61,044 bases of DNA from positions 1 to 61,044 of the IMG/VR virus record IMGVR_UViG_3300012931_000291. One strand, written 5' to 3'. The number at the start of each line of letters is the position of its first letter. Within the stretch, counting starts at the first letter, position 1. The position numbers and the translations under genes are program-made. The notes below the pieces were generated by a model. It searched no databases, was not told the DNA's origin, and saw nothing but the letters and a program-made list of their open reading frames with translations. This DNA is from a virus. Positions 15,552-23,804 of this stretch are shown here, piece by piece.

Positions 15552-16493
15552 ATGGGTCTTTATCACAAGTACAGGCCGCAGAATTTCGAGGACATGCTCG
15601 GCAACAAGGAGGTCATCCAGACCCTCAACGACGCTCTGGCCAACCCAGAACGTTCTCACGCCTTCCTGTTCACCGGGCCTAGCGGGTGCGGGAAGACCAC
15701 GGCGGCGCGCATCTTCGCGAAGAAGCTCGGCGTCGATGACCTTGCCCTGATCGAGGTCAACTCGGCGAACAACAGAGGCATCGACACCGCTCGAGGAATC
15801 ATCTCGCAGATGCAGTCCTTCCCCTTTCAAGGGAAGATCTGGGTCTGGATCATCGACGAGGTGCATATGACGTCGAAGGACTTCCAGAACGCGATGTTGA
15901 AGCCCCTCGAGGACACGCCGGAGCACGTCTACTTCTTCCTCTGCACCACGAACCCCGAGAAGCTGATCAAGCCGATCAAGACGCGGTGCTCGGAGATCCA
16001 GTTCTCGTCCTTGGAACCCCGATACATCTCCCTCCTCCTGAAGCGGACAGTCCGAGAGGAGAACATCGAGCTGCTCCCGGAGGTGTCCGAGGAGATCGTC
16101 GACGCCTGCCAAGGCTCCGCCCGAGCCGCACTCGTCGCCCTGGAGAAGGTGGCGAAGCTCGATAAGGAACAAGCTCTCAAGCTCCTCCGCTCGAATCCGT
16201 CGGACCTCGAGATGGAGGAGGGGAAAACGCTCGACCTCTGTCGGGCACTCATGAAGAAAGACGGAACCTGGGGGGATGTAGCGGATACTCTCAAGGGCGT
16301 CTATGAGGAGGAGTCAGATTTCGAGAAGATCCGTTACCAGGTGCTGGGGTATGCTAACTCGATTCTCTTACAAGGGAGGGAGAACTCGAGGGCAGCGTTG
16401 ATTGTCGAGTGCTTCTCCCAGCCCTTCTACGATTCTGGGAAGGCAGGGTTGACACTAGCGGCTTATCAGAGTATGACCCTCGGGAGAGGGTAG
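15552..16493 (+). CDS. Clamp loader AAA+ subunit (DnaX/RFC-like)
   Basis: A 313-residue AAA+ ATPase that would load the sliding clamp. It opens with YHKYRPQNFEDMLGN, the classical DnaX start. Walker A is GPSGCGKTT (residues 42-50), Walker B IIDEVHM, sensor 1 FFLCTTNPEKL, and the SRC-like arginine-finger segment reads IKTRCSEIQF. The zinc-finger cysteines of bacterial DnaX are absent and the C-terminal domains are shortened, as in phage and archaeal small subunits. The start is ATG 15552 after GGAGGATATG. No separate delta subunit is evident nearby. Confidence 0.9.
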   Translation: MGLYHKYRPQNFEDMLGNKEVIQTLNDALANPERSHAFLFTGPSGCGKTTAARIFAKKLGVDDLALIEVNSANNRGIDTARGIISQMQSFPFQGKIWVWIIDEVHMTSKDFQNAMLKPLEDTPEHVYFFLCTTNPEKLIKPIKTRCSEIQFSSLEPRYISLLLKRTVREENIELLPEVSEEIVDACQGSARAALVALEKVAKLDKEQALKLLRSNPSDLEMEEGKTLDLCRALMKKDGTWGDVADTLKGVYEEESDFEKIRYQVLGYANSILLQGRENSRAALIVECFSQPFYDSGKAGLTLAAYQSMTLGRG

Positions 16494-16508
16494 TAAGGAG
16501 GTTTTTGA

Positions 16509-17231
16509 ATGGACTTAATGAAGAGTTTCAAGGAAGTCGACAAGATCGGCGCGAAGGGCTTTAAGCTCTACGACGTTTTTCTCGCCGCCTTCGTCGCGCT
16601 TCTGCTCCTGTCGAACATCATCGCTGTCAAGCTGATTGCGGTGGGGCCTATAGTCCTAACCGCCGCAGTCTTCCTATTTCCCCTGTCCTACATTTTCGGC
16701 GATGTGCTCACGGAGGTCTACGGCTATGCGAGGTCTAGGCGGATGATCTGGCTCGGCTTTGCGGCCAACATCCTGATGGTCCTTGCCTTTTGGTTGGCTA
16801 TCTCTCTGCCGGCGCCTGTGTTCTGGAAGAACCAGGAAGCGCTCGTCACTGTGCTCGGCTCTGTTCCGAGGATTGTCCTCGCCTCCCTGATAGCATACTG
16901 GGTTGGTGAGTTCATGAACTCCTACGTCTTGGCAAGGATGAAGGAGTGGATGATCAAGTGGGATCCGAATCACAAACACCTCTGGATGAGGACGATCGGC
17001 TCGACCATCGTGGGCGAAGGCCTTGATTCTATACTATTTGTTATCATCGGTTTCTTTGGGACTATGCCGTTCGGGGCAGTACTGATGATGATCTTTTGGC
17101 AGTGGGTATTCAAGTGTGGAATCGAGATTGTGTTCACACCCCTCACTTACAAAGTCGTTGCCACGGTGAAGAAGGTGGAAGGCGTTGACACCATTGGCGC
17201 TGCGACATACAGTCCGTTGGTCTTCAAGTAA
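16509..17231 (+). CDS. Queuosine precursor transporter (YhhQ/VUT family)
   Basis: A 240-residue integral membrane protein with about six hydrophobic segments. Family signatures include LLLLSNIIAVKLI, FLFPLSYIFGDVLTEVYGY, FWKNQEALVTVLGSVPRI and the C-terminal TIVGEGLDSILFVIIGFFG. This is the YhhQ/QPTR (formerly DUF165) family, which imports preQ0 or preQ1 into bacteria. In this phage it would supplement de novo synthesis by the queD-queE-folE-queC-queF genes with precursor salvaged from outside. GTAAGGAGG precedes ATG 16509. It lies 5 kb from the modification cluster, between the clamp loader and recombination genes. Confidence 0.9.
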   Translation: MDLMKSFKEVDKIGAKGFKLYDVFLAAFVALLLLSNIIAVKLIAVGPIVLTAAVFLFPLSYIFGDVLTEVYGYARSRRMIWLGFAANILMVLAFWLAISLPAPVFWKNQEALVTVLGSVPRIVLASLIAYWVGEFMNSYVLARMKEWMIKWDPNHKHLWMRTIGSTIVGEGLDSILFVIIGFFGTMPFGAVLMMIFWQWVFKCGIEIVFTPLTYKVVATVKKVEGVDTIGAATYSPLVFK

Positions 17232-17278
17232 TTTTCAAACTTGGGGCGGTGAAGACCAATAATAAGTTGAAGGAGTGA
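17232..17278 (+). promoter_or_regulatory. Conserved upstream element, copy B
   Basis: It repeats the order seen before queD: TTTTCAAACT at 17232-17241, a G-rich centre, AGACCAATAATA at 17253-17264, then GAAGGAG. The inverted repeat is weaker here (TTGG...CCAA). It precedes the recombination operon (17281 onward) and follows the transporter stop. Sequence conservation across a noncoding gap supports a shared promoter or operator. Confidence 0.5.
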
Positions 17279-17280
17279 TC

Positions 17281-17790
17281 ATGGACAGTCAGGAAGAGAA
17301 GCTCCTCGCCGAGCTCGAGAGTGTTCAGCGAGACGTTCGCATCAATAAGTACAAGCTCGACGAGGAGTGTGCTCGTCAGTCGACCTTGTACCTTTACTAT
17401 TCCGATCTCCTCGCCGAAGCGAAAGACTCCGAGGACGAAGCCGACGACGCACTCGACAAGGTCCTGGGTGTGGTCGAGATGAAGCTCCGGGACAGTCCGC
17501 CTGAAGGAGTCAAGGTCACTGACTCGACAATCAAGGCTCTGGTGGCTAAGGACGACGAGGTCGATAAGGCTAAGGAGAAGCTTCGGAAGGCGAAGAAGTG
17601 GAAGTACCGTATCGAGGGCATCGTCAACTCGATGGGGCACAAGAAGTCGGGGCTCGACAACCTTGTCGTGCTCTGGTCCAGGGGGTACTACATGTCCGAC
17701 GCCGGGACACCTCGGACGGGCGCGGATGAGGCTTCGGAACGTCTCAGGGGCAACCTCAACAACAGAAAAGAAGGAGAGGAGAAGAAATGA
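17281..17790 (+). CDS. Coiled-coil protein, possible recombination mediator
   Basis: A 169-residue charged helical protein (AEAKDSEDEADDALDKVLG; DEVDKAKEKLRKAKKWKYRIEG) with no catalytic motif. Size, composition and position directly before a gp32-like SSB and upstream of UvsX resemble the T4 UvsY recombination mediator, but I cannot show homology by eye. ATG 17281 follows GAAGGAGTGATC. The stop overlaps the SSB ATG (ATGA). Confidence 0.55.
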   Translation: MDSQEEKLLAELESVQRDVRINKYKLDEECARQSTLYLYYSDLLAEAKDSEDEADDALDKVLGVVEMKLRDSPPEGVKVTDSTIKALVAKDDEVDKAKEKLRKAKKWKYRIEGIVNSMGHKKSGLDNLVVLWSRGYYMSDAGTPRTGADEASERLRGNLNNRKEGEEKK

Positions 17791-18902
17791 AGACCTCTAG
17801 CAGCAGTCTCAAGAACAGGTATGCAGAGTCGGCTAGGACGAAGGACTCAGGGGGCAGCAACGGCCCATTCAGCTTCCCTTCCGAGACCAAGTTTTACAAG
17901 GCTAAGGAGGCGAGGAACCGTCTCATCATCCTATCGTTCCCGATCAAGACGAAGAAGCACCCCCTCGTCGCCAAGGGTCGCTGGAAGATCGGCGACTATG
18001 ACTATGTGATGGACGTCTGGGTTCATCAACGATTTGGCGGTGGAGACCAAGACTTTGTCTGTCTGAAGAAGAACTACAACAAGCCTTGCCCGTGTTGCGA
18101 GCTCGCCGAGGAGTATCGACAGGCCGTGAAGGAGGAGGAGTATAAGGCCGCCAAGGCTTCCAGGCGTGTTGTTTACAACGTTCTTGACGCCCGTTCGCCT
18201 GAGAAGGGCGTGATGATCTTCTCCACCTCTCATTACCTCTTCGAGCACGAGCTCATCGAGGAAGCCATTGCCTCCGGTGTCGGCGGTGAGCCTGTCGATT
18301 TCGCAGTCGACTTCCTCCGTAAGGATGAAAACGGCCGTGTGGACCTCGGCGTTGAGAACGGGAAAGTCATCTCCTTCCGTGGGGCGATGACCAAGCTCGG
18401 CCAGAACGAGTATTTGGAGTTCAAGTCCTTCTCGTTCGAGACCCGCGACGAGTCTCTCCCCCGCGATATCCAGAGCGAGGTTATCTCCCTGGACGAGGCG
18501 TTGACTGTCATGTCCTACGACGACATGCAGAGTGCCGTCTACGGGCAGGATGATGATGAGGAAGAGGAAGAGCGCGGCGAGTCTGGTCGAGGCAGGGGCG
18601 AGGAGCAGGACGAGCGGCCTAACAGGTCCAACCGGGACGATGATCGCGAGCGCGGGAGCGATCGGGAGGATGACCACAGGCCGAGCAGGGACGACGATCG
18701 GCCCAGGGAGCGCGACCGCGACCAAGATCGCCGCAGGGACGAGCCTAGGGAGGAGAAGCCGAAGGACGAGCCGAAGGGTGACACCTGCCCGGCCGGCTAC
18801 AAGTTCCCGGATGATTGGGACAAGAAGCCTGAGTGCTCGAAGTGCAAGGTCTGGGACCGATGCGGAGACGCCCTCGAAGCGACGAAGAAGGCGAAGAAGT
18901 GA
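17787..18902 (+). CDS. gp32-like single-stranded DNA-binding protein
   Basis: A 371-residue protein with the T4 gp32 plan: basic N terminus, an OB-like core with aromatic residues (DYDYVMDVWVHQRFGG) and a zinc-type cysteine knuckle (CPCCELAEEY near residue 103). After the core comes an acidic C-terminal tail used for protein contacts. Here the tail is unusually long and of low complexity, about 80 residues of Asp/Glu/Arg repeats (residues 250-335). It ends with a further CPAGY..CSKCKVWDRCG cysteine segment. It would coat ssDNA and recruit the helicase, polymerase and UvsX-like recombinase. ATG 17787 overlaps the preceding stop. Confidence 0.8.
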   Translation: MKTSSSSLKNRYAESARTKDSGGSNGPFSFPSETKFYKAKEARNRLIILSFPIKTKKHPLVAKGRWKIGDYDYVMDVWVHQRFGGGDQDFVCLKKNYNKPCPCCELAEEYRQAVKEEEYKAAKASRRVVYNVLDARSPEKGVMIFSTSHYLFEHELIEEAIASGVGGEPVDFAVDFLRKDENGRVDLGVENGKVISFRGAMTKLGQNEYLEFKSFSFETRDESLPRDIQSEVISLDEALTVMSYDDMQSAVYGQDDDEEEEERGESGRGRGEEQDERPNRSNRDDDRERGSDREDDHRPSRDDDRPRERDRDQDRRRDEPREEKPKDEPKGDTCPAGYKFPDDWDKKPECSKCKVWDRCGDALEATKKAKK

Positions 18903-19297
18903 AAGGATCTGACTTCCCTGACAAGGAGGTCTTGACAACGGCAGATGCACTCCGCTTCTGTCGTTTCAGGGGGTGGTCGACGTCCTCGGCTGCCCTCTAT
19001 TACCAGGGCCTCCGGTTCGGCTTTATGACGAAATCACTCGATGGGTACCACTGGCAGTTCAGTCGGGCGGGTTTAAGCAAGTTCTTGATGCAGAAGAACC
19101 TTCAGGCCCCACCCGGGTATTTGTCTGTCGCTGAGTTGGCGAAGAAAGTGAACCTTAACTTATCCATTGTCTATCAGCGGATCAAGGACTGGGGCGTTGA
19201 GACAATCAAGGTGGGGCCGAAGAAGACAATCTATGTCAGTGAGCTCTCATACGAGCGTCGACGAAGAGTGAAGGAGAGAATACCCCTCGATGAATGA
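18899..19297 (+). CDS. HTH DNA-binding protein, 132 aa
   Basis: A 132-residue basic protein. Two helix-turn-helix-like segments can be seen, LTTADALRFCRFRGW and YLSVAELAKKVNLNLSIVYQ; the second is of the MerR/excisionase winged-helix type, followed by KKTIYVSE. The GTG start at 18899 overlaps the SSB stop. It is probably a transcription regulator or a replication or recombination accessory factor. The 3' end overlaps the recombinase gene by 8 bases. Confidence 0.6.
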   Translation: MKGSDFPDKEVLTTADALRFCRFRGWSTSSAALYYQGLRFGFMTKSLDGYHWQFSRAGLSKFLMQKNLQAPPGYLSVAELAKKVNLNLSIVYQRIKDWGVETIKVGPKKTIYVSELSYERRRRVKERIPLDE

Positions 19298-20477
19298 AGA
19301 AACCTTCTCGACTGGATCAGACCTCCTCGACCTGGTGGTCGGTGGCGGGCAGAGGTTTGGCTACCCTGCTGGTAGGGTGATTAACATTGTCGGTGACAAG
19401 TCGAGTGGAAAGACCTTTCTGACCTGCGAGCTCATCGCCGCTGCATACCATAAGTGGAAGGATAAGCTTAAGTTGATATACGACGACGCGGAGTCTGGGT
19501 TCACCTTTGACACCGAAGCTCTTTACGGTTTCAAGATCATCCCCGACGAGGACAAGAGAGTCAAGTCGAGGACAGTTGAGGAGTGGTCCTGCAACTTCCG
19601 CGAATTCCTCGGAACGCTAGAAGACGACGAGGTCGGGATCTATGTTTTGGACACTCTGGACGGCCTTTCGTCTCAGCAAATACATGACCGGGCGGAGGAG
19701 CGGTTTAAGACCTTCAAGTCGAAAGGTGCCGCTGCAGTCAAGGGCTCTTATCAGATGGAGTCCGCGAAGTTTCTCTCTCAGGAGTTCTTCAAGGAGCTCA
19801 CGGCTATGACGGAGGACAAGAAGGTCCTCCTGGTTGTAGTCTCTCAGGTCCGGGACAAGATCGATTCGATGTTCAATGAGCAAACCCGTTCCGGCGGTCG
19901 TGCTCTTGACTTCTATGCCCACACCGCCCTCTGGCTCTCGACGGCGCAGAAGGTCATTCGTAAGGACCGAGTTGTAGGCGTAGTAGTCAAGGCGATGACT
20001 AAGAAGTCGAAGACCCCTAGACCGTTCCGCAATTGCTTTTTCACCCTACTCTTCGACTACGGGCTGGACAACGTCGGCTCAAACCTCGACTTCCTCTACG
20101 ACCTCAGAACCGACAAAGGCGAGATGCGCTCGTCGTCAGAGTCACTTCAGTGGTCGGAGAACGCGAAGGAGGTGACTCCGAAGGCGCTCGTTGAGTTCAT
20201 CAAAGTCCAAGGCTCGGAAAAAGAAGAGCTTTTTAAGATCGCCAAAAAGCAATATAATTTAGAAGGTGTTCGGAAGATCACCGAATGGATCGTCGGTGAA
20301 GCAGGTCTGAAGGAGCAGTTCGAGGCTGAGTTCGGAGTGTCAATGCGCCGCGGCGAGCTAATTAACTGGATCGAGGCAAACGGTAAGCAAGCCGAACTTA
20401 GCGAGAGGGTCAAGACTAAGTGGGAATTGATCGAGGATGCAGTCAAGTCAGATCGCCCGAAGAAGTACGCCGAATGA
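19290..20477 (+). CDS. RecA/UvsX-type recombinase
   Basis: A 395-residue strand-exchange ATPase. The N terminus GSDLLDLVVGGG leads into Walker A GDKSSGKT (residues 35-42), then YDDAESGF, Walker B IYVLDTLDGL, and VVSQVRDKID as the L1 region. The arrangement follows phage UvsX and RecA proteins. The C-terminal 110 residues (VTPKALVEFIKVQGS onward) are an extra helical domain not found in RecA and may mediate partner binding. It works with the SSB and the coiled-coil protein upstream. The 3' end overlaps the next gene by ATGA. Confidence 0.85.
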   Translation: MNEETFSTGSDLLDLVVGGGQRFGYPAGRVINIVGDKSSGKTFLTCELIAAAYHKWKDKLKLIYDDAESGFTFDTEALYGFKIIPDEDKRVKSRTVEEWSCNFREFLGTLEDDEVGIYVLDTLDGLSSQQIHDRAEERFKTFKSKGAAAVKGSYQMESAKFLSQEFFKELTAMTEDKKVLLVVVSQVRDKIDSMFNEQTRSGGRALDFYAHTALWLSTAQKVIRKDRVVGVVVKAMTKKSKTPRPFRNCFFTLLFDYGLDNVGSNLDFLYDLRTDKGEMRSSSESLQWSENAKEVTPKALVEFIKVQGSEKEELFKIAKKQYNLEGVRKITEWIVGEAGLKEQFEAEFGVSMRRGELINWIEANGKQAELSERVKTKWELIEDAVKSDRPKKYAE

Positions 20478-20704
20478 TTCAGGACTTTGGCGTCGATGAG
20501 CGGGAGCTTTATAAGACGTGGATTGCTTATATCCACGGCCTGGCCCACAAGGTGAAATCGCCGGACGTACTCCGAGCGATGAGAGAGTCCTCGCAGATTG
20601 ATCCAAGGACCTTGGACTACTTTACGATGATGGGGATGGATCTCTTTATGGAATCCATATCTAAAGAAGTGGCGAGGAGGGAGCATGCCGACCAGCCTCA
20701 GTAA
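20474..20704 (+). CDS. Hypothetical protein, 76 aa
   Basis: A 76-residue helical protein (RELYKTWIAYIHGLAHKV; MMGMDLFMESISKEV). ATG 20474 overlaps the recombinase stop; the 3' end overlaps the next gene by 20 bases. No recognised family; it is coupled to the recombination operon. Confidence 0.65.
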   Translation: MIQDFGVDERELYKTWIAYIHGLAHKVKSPDVLRAMRESSQIDPRTLDYFTMMGMDLFMESISKEVARREHADQPQ

Positions 20705-21179
20705 CAAAGAACTCCACACCCTCATCAACATCATCGATGATTGCTTCAAGTCCGAACTGATGCCGAAGGAAGTCGAAGTCCTGTACAAGCGGATGGTCAG
20801 GGCGACGAAGAAGATCACAGTCCAGTCGGCTAAGAGCAAAGGACGAGGTCTTCAATACTGGGTCTGCGAGAAGATTGGTGTCATCCTGGGCGTGAAGTTC
20901 GTCCAGTCGGATGATCTCTGCCCGGTCCACTCGCGCGAGATGGGTCAATCTGGAAGTGACATCGTTCTGCGCACGATCGAGGCACAGAAAAAGTTCCCGT
21001 TCACAGTCGAGTGCAAGTCGGCTGAGACCTTTGAGCTGATAAAGACTATCGAGCAGGTTAGGGCCAACCAGAAGGACGGCACTTCTTGGATGATTGTGCA
21101 TAAACGAAAAGCTTTGATGGAGCCGATTGTTATTCTTGAGTGGACTTCCTTTGAGAACTTATTAAGGGGCTTGAAGTGA
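20685..21179 (+). CDS. PD-(D/E)XK nuclease, Holliday-junction-resolvase-like
   Basis: A 164-residue protein with the core GSDIVLRT followed after a turn by FTVECKSAE, i.e. the spaced D and E-X-K residues of the PD-(D/E)XK fold, preceded by a helix beginning KGRGLQYWVCEKI. This is the pattern of phage Holliday-junction resolvases and related small nucleases. Its place after UvsX fits resolution of recombination intermediates before packaging. GGAGGGAGC precedes ATG 20685. Confidence 0.7.
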   Translation: MPTSLSNKELHTLINIIDDCFKSELMPKEVEVLYKRMVRATKKITVQSAKSKGRGLQYWVCEKIGVILGVKFVQSDDLCPVHSREMGQSGSDIVLRTIEAQKKFPFTVECKSAETFELIKTIEQVRANQKDGTSWMIVHKRKALMEPIVILEWTSFENLLRGLK

Positions 21180-21235
21180 TCGTGTACTTGGCTAGAAATA
21201 GAACTGGGTAAATTGGGGAAGGAGAAGTAAACGAA

Positions 21236-21784
21236 GTGCTGGGTATGAGGCGCGTTGTACGACCCACGGAAGCGTTCACCTCAAGTTCCGCGGAACAAAA
21301 CCGAAAGGTACAAACCCCCGCGAAGCTCCTTCGTAAGCTTCTCCTTCCTCTTCTTTTGTTTGTAGCTTTCTTTGCCTGGGGGCAGACCATTGATGCCGAG
21401 ACTGAGCAGTGGGTTATCAACTACGGTTTGAGCAAGGGGATACCGGCTTCAGTGACGAGGCAGTTGATGATCGAGGAATCAGATAGAATCCCGACAGCTG
21501 TTAGTAAGCTTACGATAGAAGGTTACTCTTCGCGAGGTCTGTTCCAGTTGTACGACCGACCTTCAAATATTGAATGGTTGTTGGATACCTATTGGCATCG
21601 AAAGTATTCATTTGACATTTATGATCCGAGGGACAATGCAGAAGTGGCGTTGACGTATTTGGCAGCGCTACACAGACGATTTGGTACTTGGTACTTGGCG
21701 CTCTGCTACTACAATCATGGGGACGTCAAAACGATCCCAGACGAGACGGATGCCTATGCGCTCCGAATCATAAATGCGAGGTGA
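21236..21784 (+). CDS. Lytic transglycosylase (SLT fold) with N-terminal membrane segment
   Basis: A 182-residue protein with one hydrophobic segment near residues 35-48 (LLLPLLLFVAFFAW) and an SLT/lysozyme-like catalytic domain. IEESDR holds the likely catalytic glutamate, GLFQLYDRP is the GxxQ-type motif and ALCYYNHG the NxG motif. It may be a cell-wall hydrolase for lysis, exported by a signal anchor, or a virion-associated lysin. The start is GTG 21236 with AAGGAG upstream at slightly long spacing; ATG 21245 is the alternative. No holin is visible next to it. Confidence 0.8.
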   Translation: MLGMRRVVRPTEAFTSSSAEQNRKVQTPAKLLRKLLLPLLLFVAFFAWGQTIDAETEQWVINYGLSKGIPASVTRQLMIEESDRIPTAVSKLTIEGYSSRGLFQLYDRPSNIEWLLDTYWHRKYSFDIYDPRDNAEVALTYLAALHRRFGTWYLALCYYNHGDVKTIPDETDAYALRIINAR

Positions 21785-21787
21785 AGG

Positions 21788-22207
21788 ATGAAAGCGAAAG
21801 TCGTCTGTAACAAGTGTGCCTACTTGATGGTCGTGAAAGGCGTTGCTCCCTTCTGCCTGGCTGGGGCATACTTCGTTGATTCTGAGCTCTGCCGGAAGGT
21901 GGATGTTAAGGGGATAAAGGTTGCGGCGAAGGTTAACAAGTCGATGAACTGCAAGAAAAAGAAGCGGATTTCCTTGAAGGCTAACGCTTTCCATCGCTGG
22001 CTCAAGACCGACCTGAAGCGAAAGGGTCTCCAGTATGCCGGTCGTGATCTCTCAGCTTACAAGTGCGTTACATTGGAGAAGAAATATGTTGGACAGCTAT
22101 CAAGAGACAGTGGATCGCTTGAACTCGGGGAAAAAGCCCTCCTTGCCGGAGCAGGAAGCTCCACCGGAGCCGGAGGAGTCGTCTCAGCAGACGAAGTCGG
22201 AGGCTGA
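21788..22207 (+). CDS. Cysteine-containing hypothetical protein, 139 aa
   Basis: The first 60 residues carry CNKC, C, C and C (residues 7-55), probably a zinc-binding domain, followed by a basic stretch (NCKKKKRISLKANAFHRW). The last 40 residues are Gly/Ala-rich and overlap the next gene in another frame, so the C terminus may be unimportant. GGTGAAGG precedes ATG 21788. No family recognised. Confidence 0.55.
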   Translation: MKAKVVCNKCAYLMVVKGVAPFCLAGAYFVDSELCRKVDVKGIKVAAKVNKSMNCKKKKRISLKANAFHRWLKTDLKRKGLQYAGRDLSAYKCVTLEKKYVGQLSRDSGSLELGEKALLAGAGSSTGAGGVVSADEVGG

Positions 22208-22424
22208 AGCGAAGCCTGATCGCCCTCCGCGCGTGATTGATGTCCGAGGTGAGCTCGAGATCACGATCATGAAATCGCTCTCCGCGGACAAGGGAGACAC
22301 CTATACTCAGTGTGAGTTCCTCGTGAACCTCACTATGGATGATCGGGTAAAGGAGGGAGTCATCGTTTTAGACGTTGCCAAGACCAGAAGGCTCTTGAAG
22401 TTGTTGAACCTCGAAGGTGTGTGA
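22086..22424 (+). CDS. Hypothetical protein, 112 aa
   Basis: Starts at ATG 22086 after GGAGAAGAAAT and overlaps the upstream gene by 122 bases. It has a Pro/Glu-rich linker (EQEAPPEPEESS) and a beta-strand C-terminal half beginning VIDVRGELEITIM. The stop overlaps the next ATG (TGATG). Unknown function, next to the terminase genes. Confidence 0.6.
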   Translation: MLDSYQETVDRLNSGKKPSLPEQEAPPEPEESSQQTKSEAEAKPDRPPRVIDVRGELEITIMKSLSADKGDTYTQCEFLVNLTMDDRVKEGVIVLDVAKTRRLLKLLNLEGV

Positions 22425-23074
22425 TGGCAGAGAGCAAAGACTTGACCCCGCTGGATCAGCCGCCGGATACGACACCAGTTTTCAGGGAGAAGATGGAGAA
22501 GATTTTCGCGTCCGTTTACTCCCAAGACGACCCTGAGCTCCCTCTTCTTCCTGAGAAGCATCGGATGTTTGCCTTCCGATGGGCTACGGAGTTCAGGACG
22601 AACGCTGACTGGGGGAGGATTTTCCATGTCAGTGATACACGGATTGCCGAGTGGAAGAAGAACCCGAAGATTCTTAAGTATTATTTAATTATTCGGCGGA
22701 AGCAGAATCTCGTTTTGATGGAGAGGATGAAGCTTCTCGAGACGAAAGCTTTCCAGAAGTTGTATGAGCTCTTAGATATGGATATCACGGATAAGAATGC
22801 TGATGTCATCAGGAAGACAATTATGAATGTCCTGGGTGTCGATGTTGAAGGAACCCTCAACTTGAGGGTGACTGCGGAGGCCAGGGCCGTAGCCTCCACA
22901 AGTGCATTGGGCGGTGAGGCTAAGGCAGCAGCCAAGGTTGAGACGAGTCTAGATATCAAGAAACTGCGCGACAGGCTAGACGAGATGGCCCTTTTGGAGG
23001 ACTTAGTAATAGTAGAACCGGAACCTGTAGAGTCAGATGTTAATGACAAGGTAGAAAATAATGATAATATATAA
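22424..23074 (+). CDS. Putative terminase small subunit
   Basis: A 216-residue protein with a central DNA-binding-like helical region: KHRMFAFRWATEFRTNADWGRIFHVSDTRI reads as an HTH, followed by an oligomerisation-type helical stretch around KLLETKAFQKLYELL. Size, HTH and location before the large terminase gene support a small terminase role, recognising the packaging site. Between it and the large subunit lie 2.5 kb of inserted small genes, including a homing endonuclease. ATG 22424 follows the previous stop by a 1-base overlap. Confidence 0.6.
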   Translation: MAESKDLTPLDQPPDTTPVFREKMEKIFASVYSQDDPELPLLPEKHRMFAFRWATEFRTNADWGRIFHVSDTRIAEWKKNPKILKYYLIIRRKQNLVLMERMKLLETKAFQKLYELLDMDITDKNADVIRKTIMNVLGVDVEGTLNLRVTAEARAVASTSALGGEAKAAAKVETSLDIKKLRDRLDEMALLEDLVIVEPEPVESDVNDKVENNDNI

Positions 23075-23804
23075 AGTTATTTGTTATTGTACTGGTATGC
23101 TTTATATCGGGAAAACATGTATGTCGTTGAATGCGCGTAAGTATTATCATTTGTATGATGCAAAGCGAGGGAGTAGAGTTTATTTTCATAATGCTCTTCG
23201 AAAGTATGGCGTCGGGAACTTTGACTGGCAAGTGATTGATCAAGCTGAGTCCAAACAAGAACTTAACGAGAAGGAAAAGTACTGGATCCAGTTCTATAAG
23301 TCGTTTGATCCGCAGTTTGGTTATAATTTGACGATGGGTGGAGATGGAAATACAGCAGGAAATAAATTGTCAGGAGAAACGAAAAGAAAAATAGGAGCAG
23401 CTCTTGAAGGGCATATAACATCCATTGAGACAAGACAGAAAATTAGTGTTGCAAATAAGGGACGTATTTACCCCGAAGAATATGGAAAGAAAATGAGTAC
23501 TATTTTGAGAGGAAGAAAACAACCCAATGAAGTTGTACAGAAAAGAGCAAAATCTCTTAAGGGACATATAACATCTGATGAGACACGAAGAAAGATTGGG
23601 ATTGCAAATAAAGGAAAGATACGAACCGAAGAACAAAAAGAACAACAGCGTAGAAAAATGAAAGGGCGAAAGTTACCTGAGTATGCTGGGCAACATGTAG
23701 GTAGGACACAATCTAAAGAAATCAAAGACAAGATTTCTATTAAGATGAAACAAGTGTGGCAAGAAAGACGGTCAGGAGGAACAGAATGGACAGGAAAAGT
23801 TTGA
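23061..23804 (+). CDS. GIY-YIG homing endonuclease with NUMOD3 repeats
   Basis: A 247-residue free-standing homing endonuclease. The GIY-YIG catalytic part is at the N terminus (YKVICYCTGMLYIGKT, then NALRKYGVGNFDWQVI and ELNEKEKYWIQFYKSF with the catalytic glutamate). Four NUMOD3-like DNA-binding repeats follow (ETRQKISVANKG, ETRRKIGIANKG and relatives). The gene is clearly AT-richer than its neighbours, overlaps the small terminase end by 14 bases and contains the ribosome site of the next gene. These are signs of recent insertion between terminase-region genes. Confidence 0.92.
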   Translation: MIIYKVICYCTGMLYIGKTCMSLNARKYYHLYDAKRGSRVYFHNALRKYGVGNFDWQVIDQAESKQELNEKEKYWIQFYKSFDPQFGYNLTMGGDGNTAGNKLSGETKRKIGAALEGHITSIETRQKISVANKGRIYPEEYGKKMSTILRGRKQPNEVVQKRAKSLKGHITSDETRRKIGIANKGKIRTEEQKEQQRRKMKGRKLPEYAGQHVGRTQSKEIKDKISIKMKQVWQERRSGGTEWTGKV

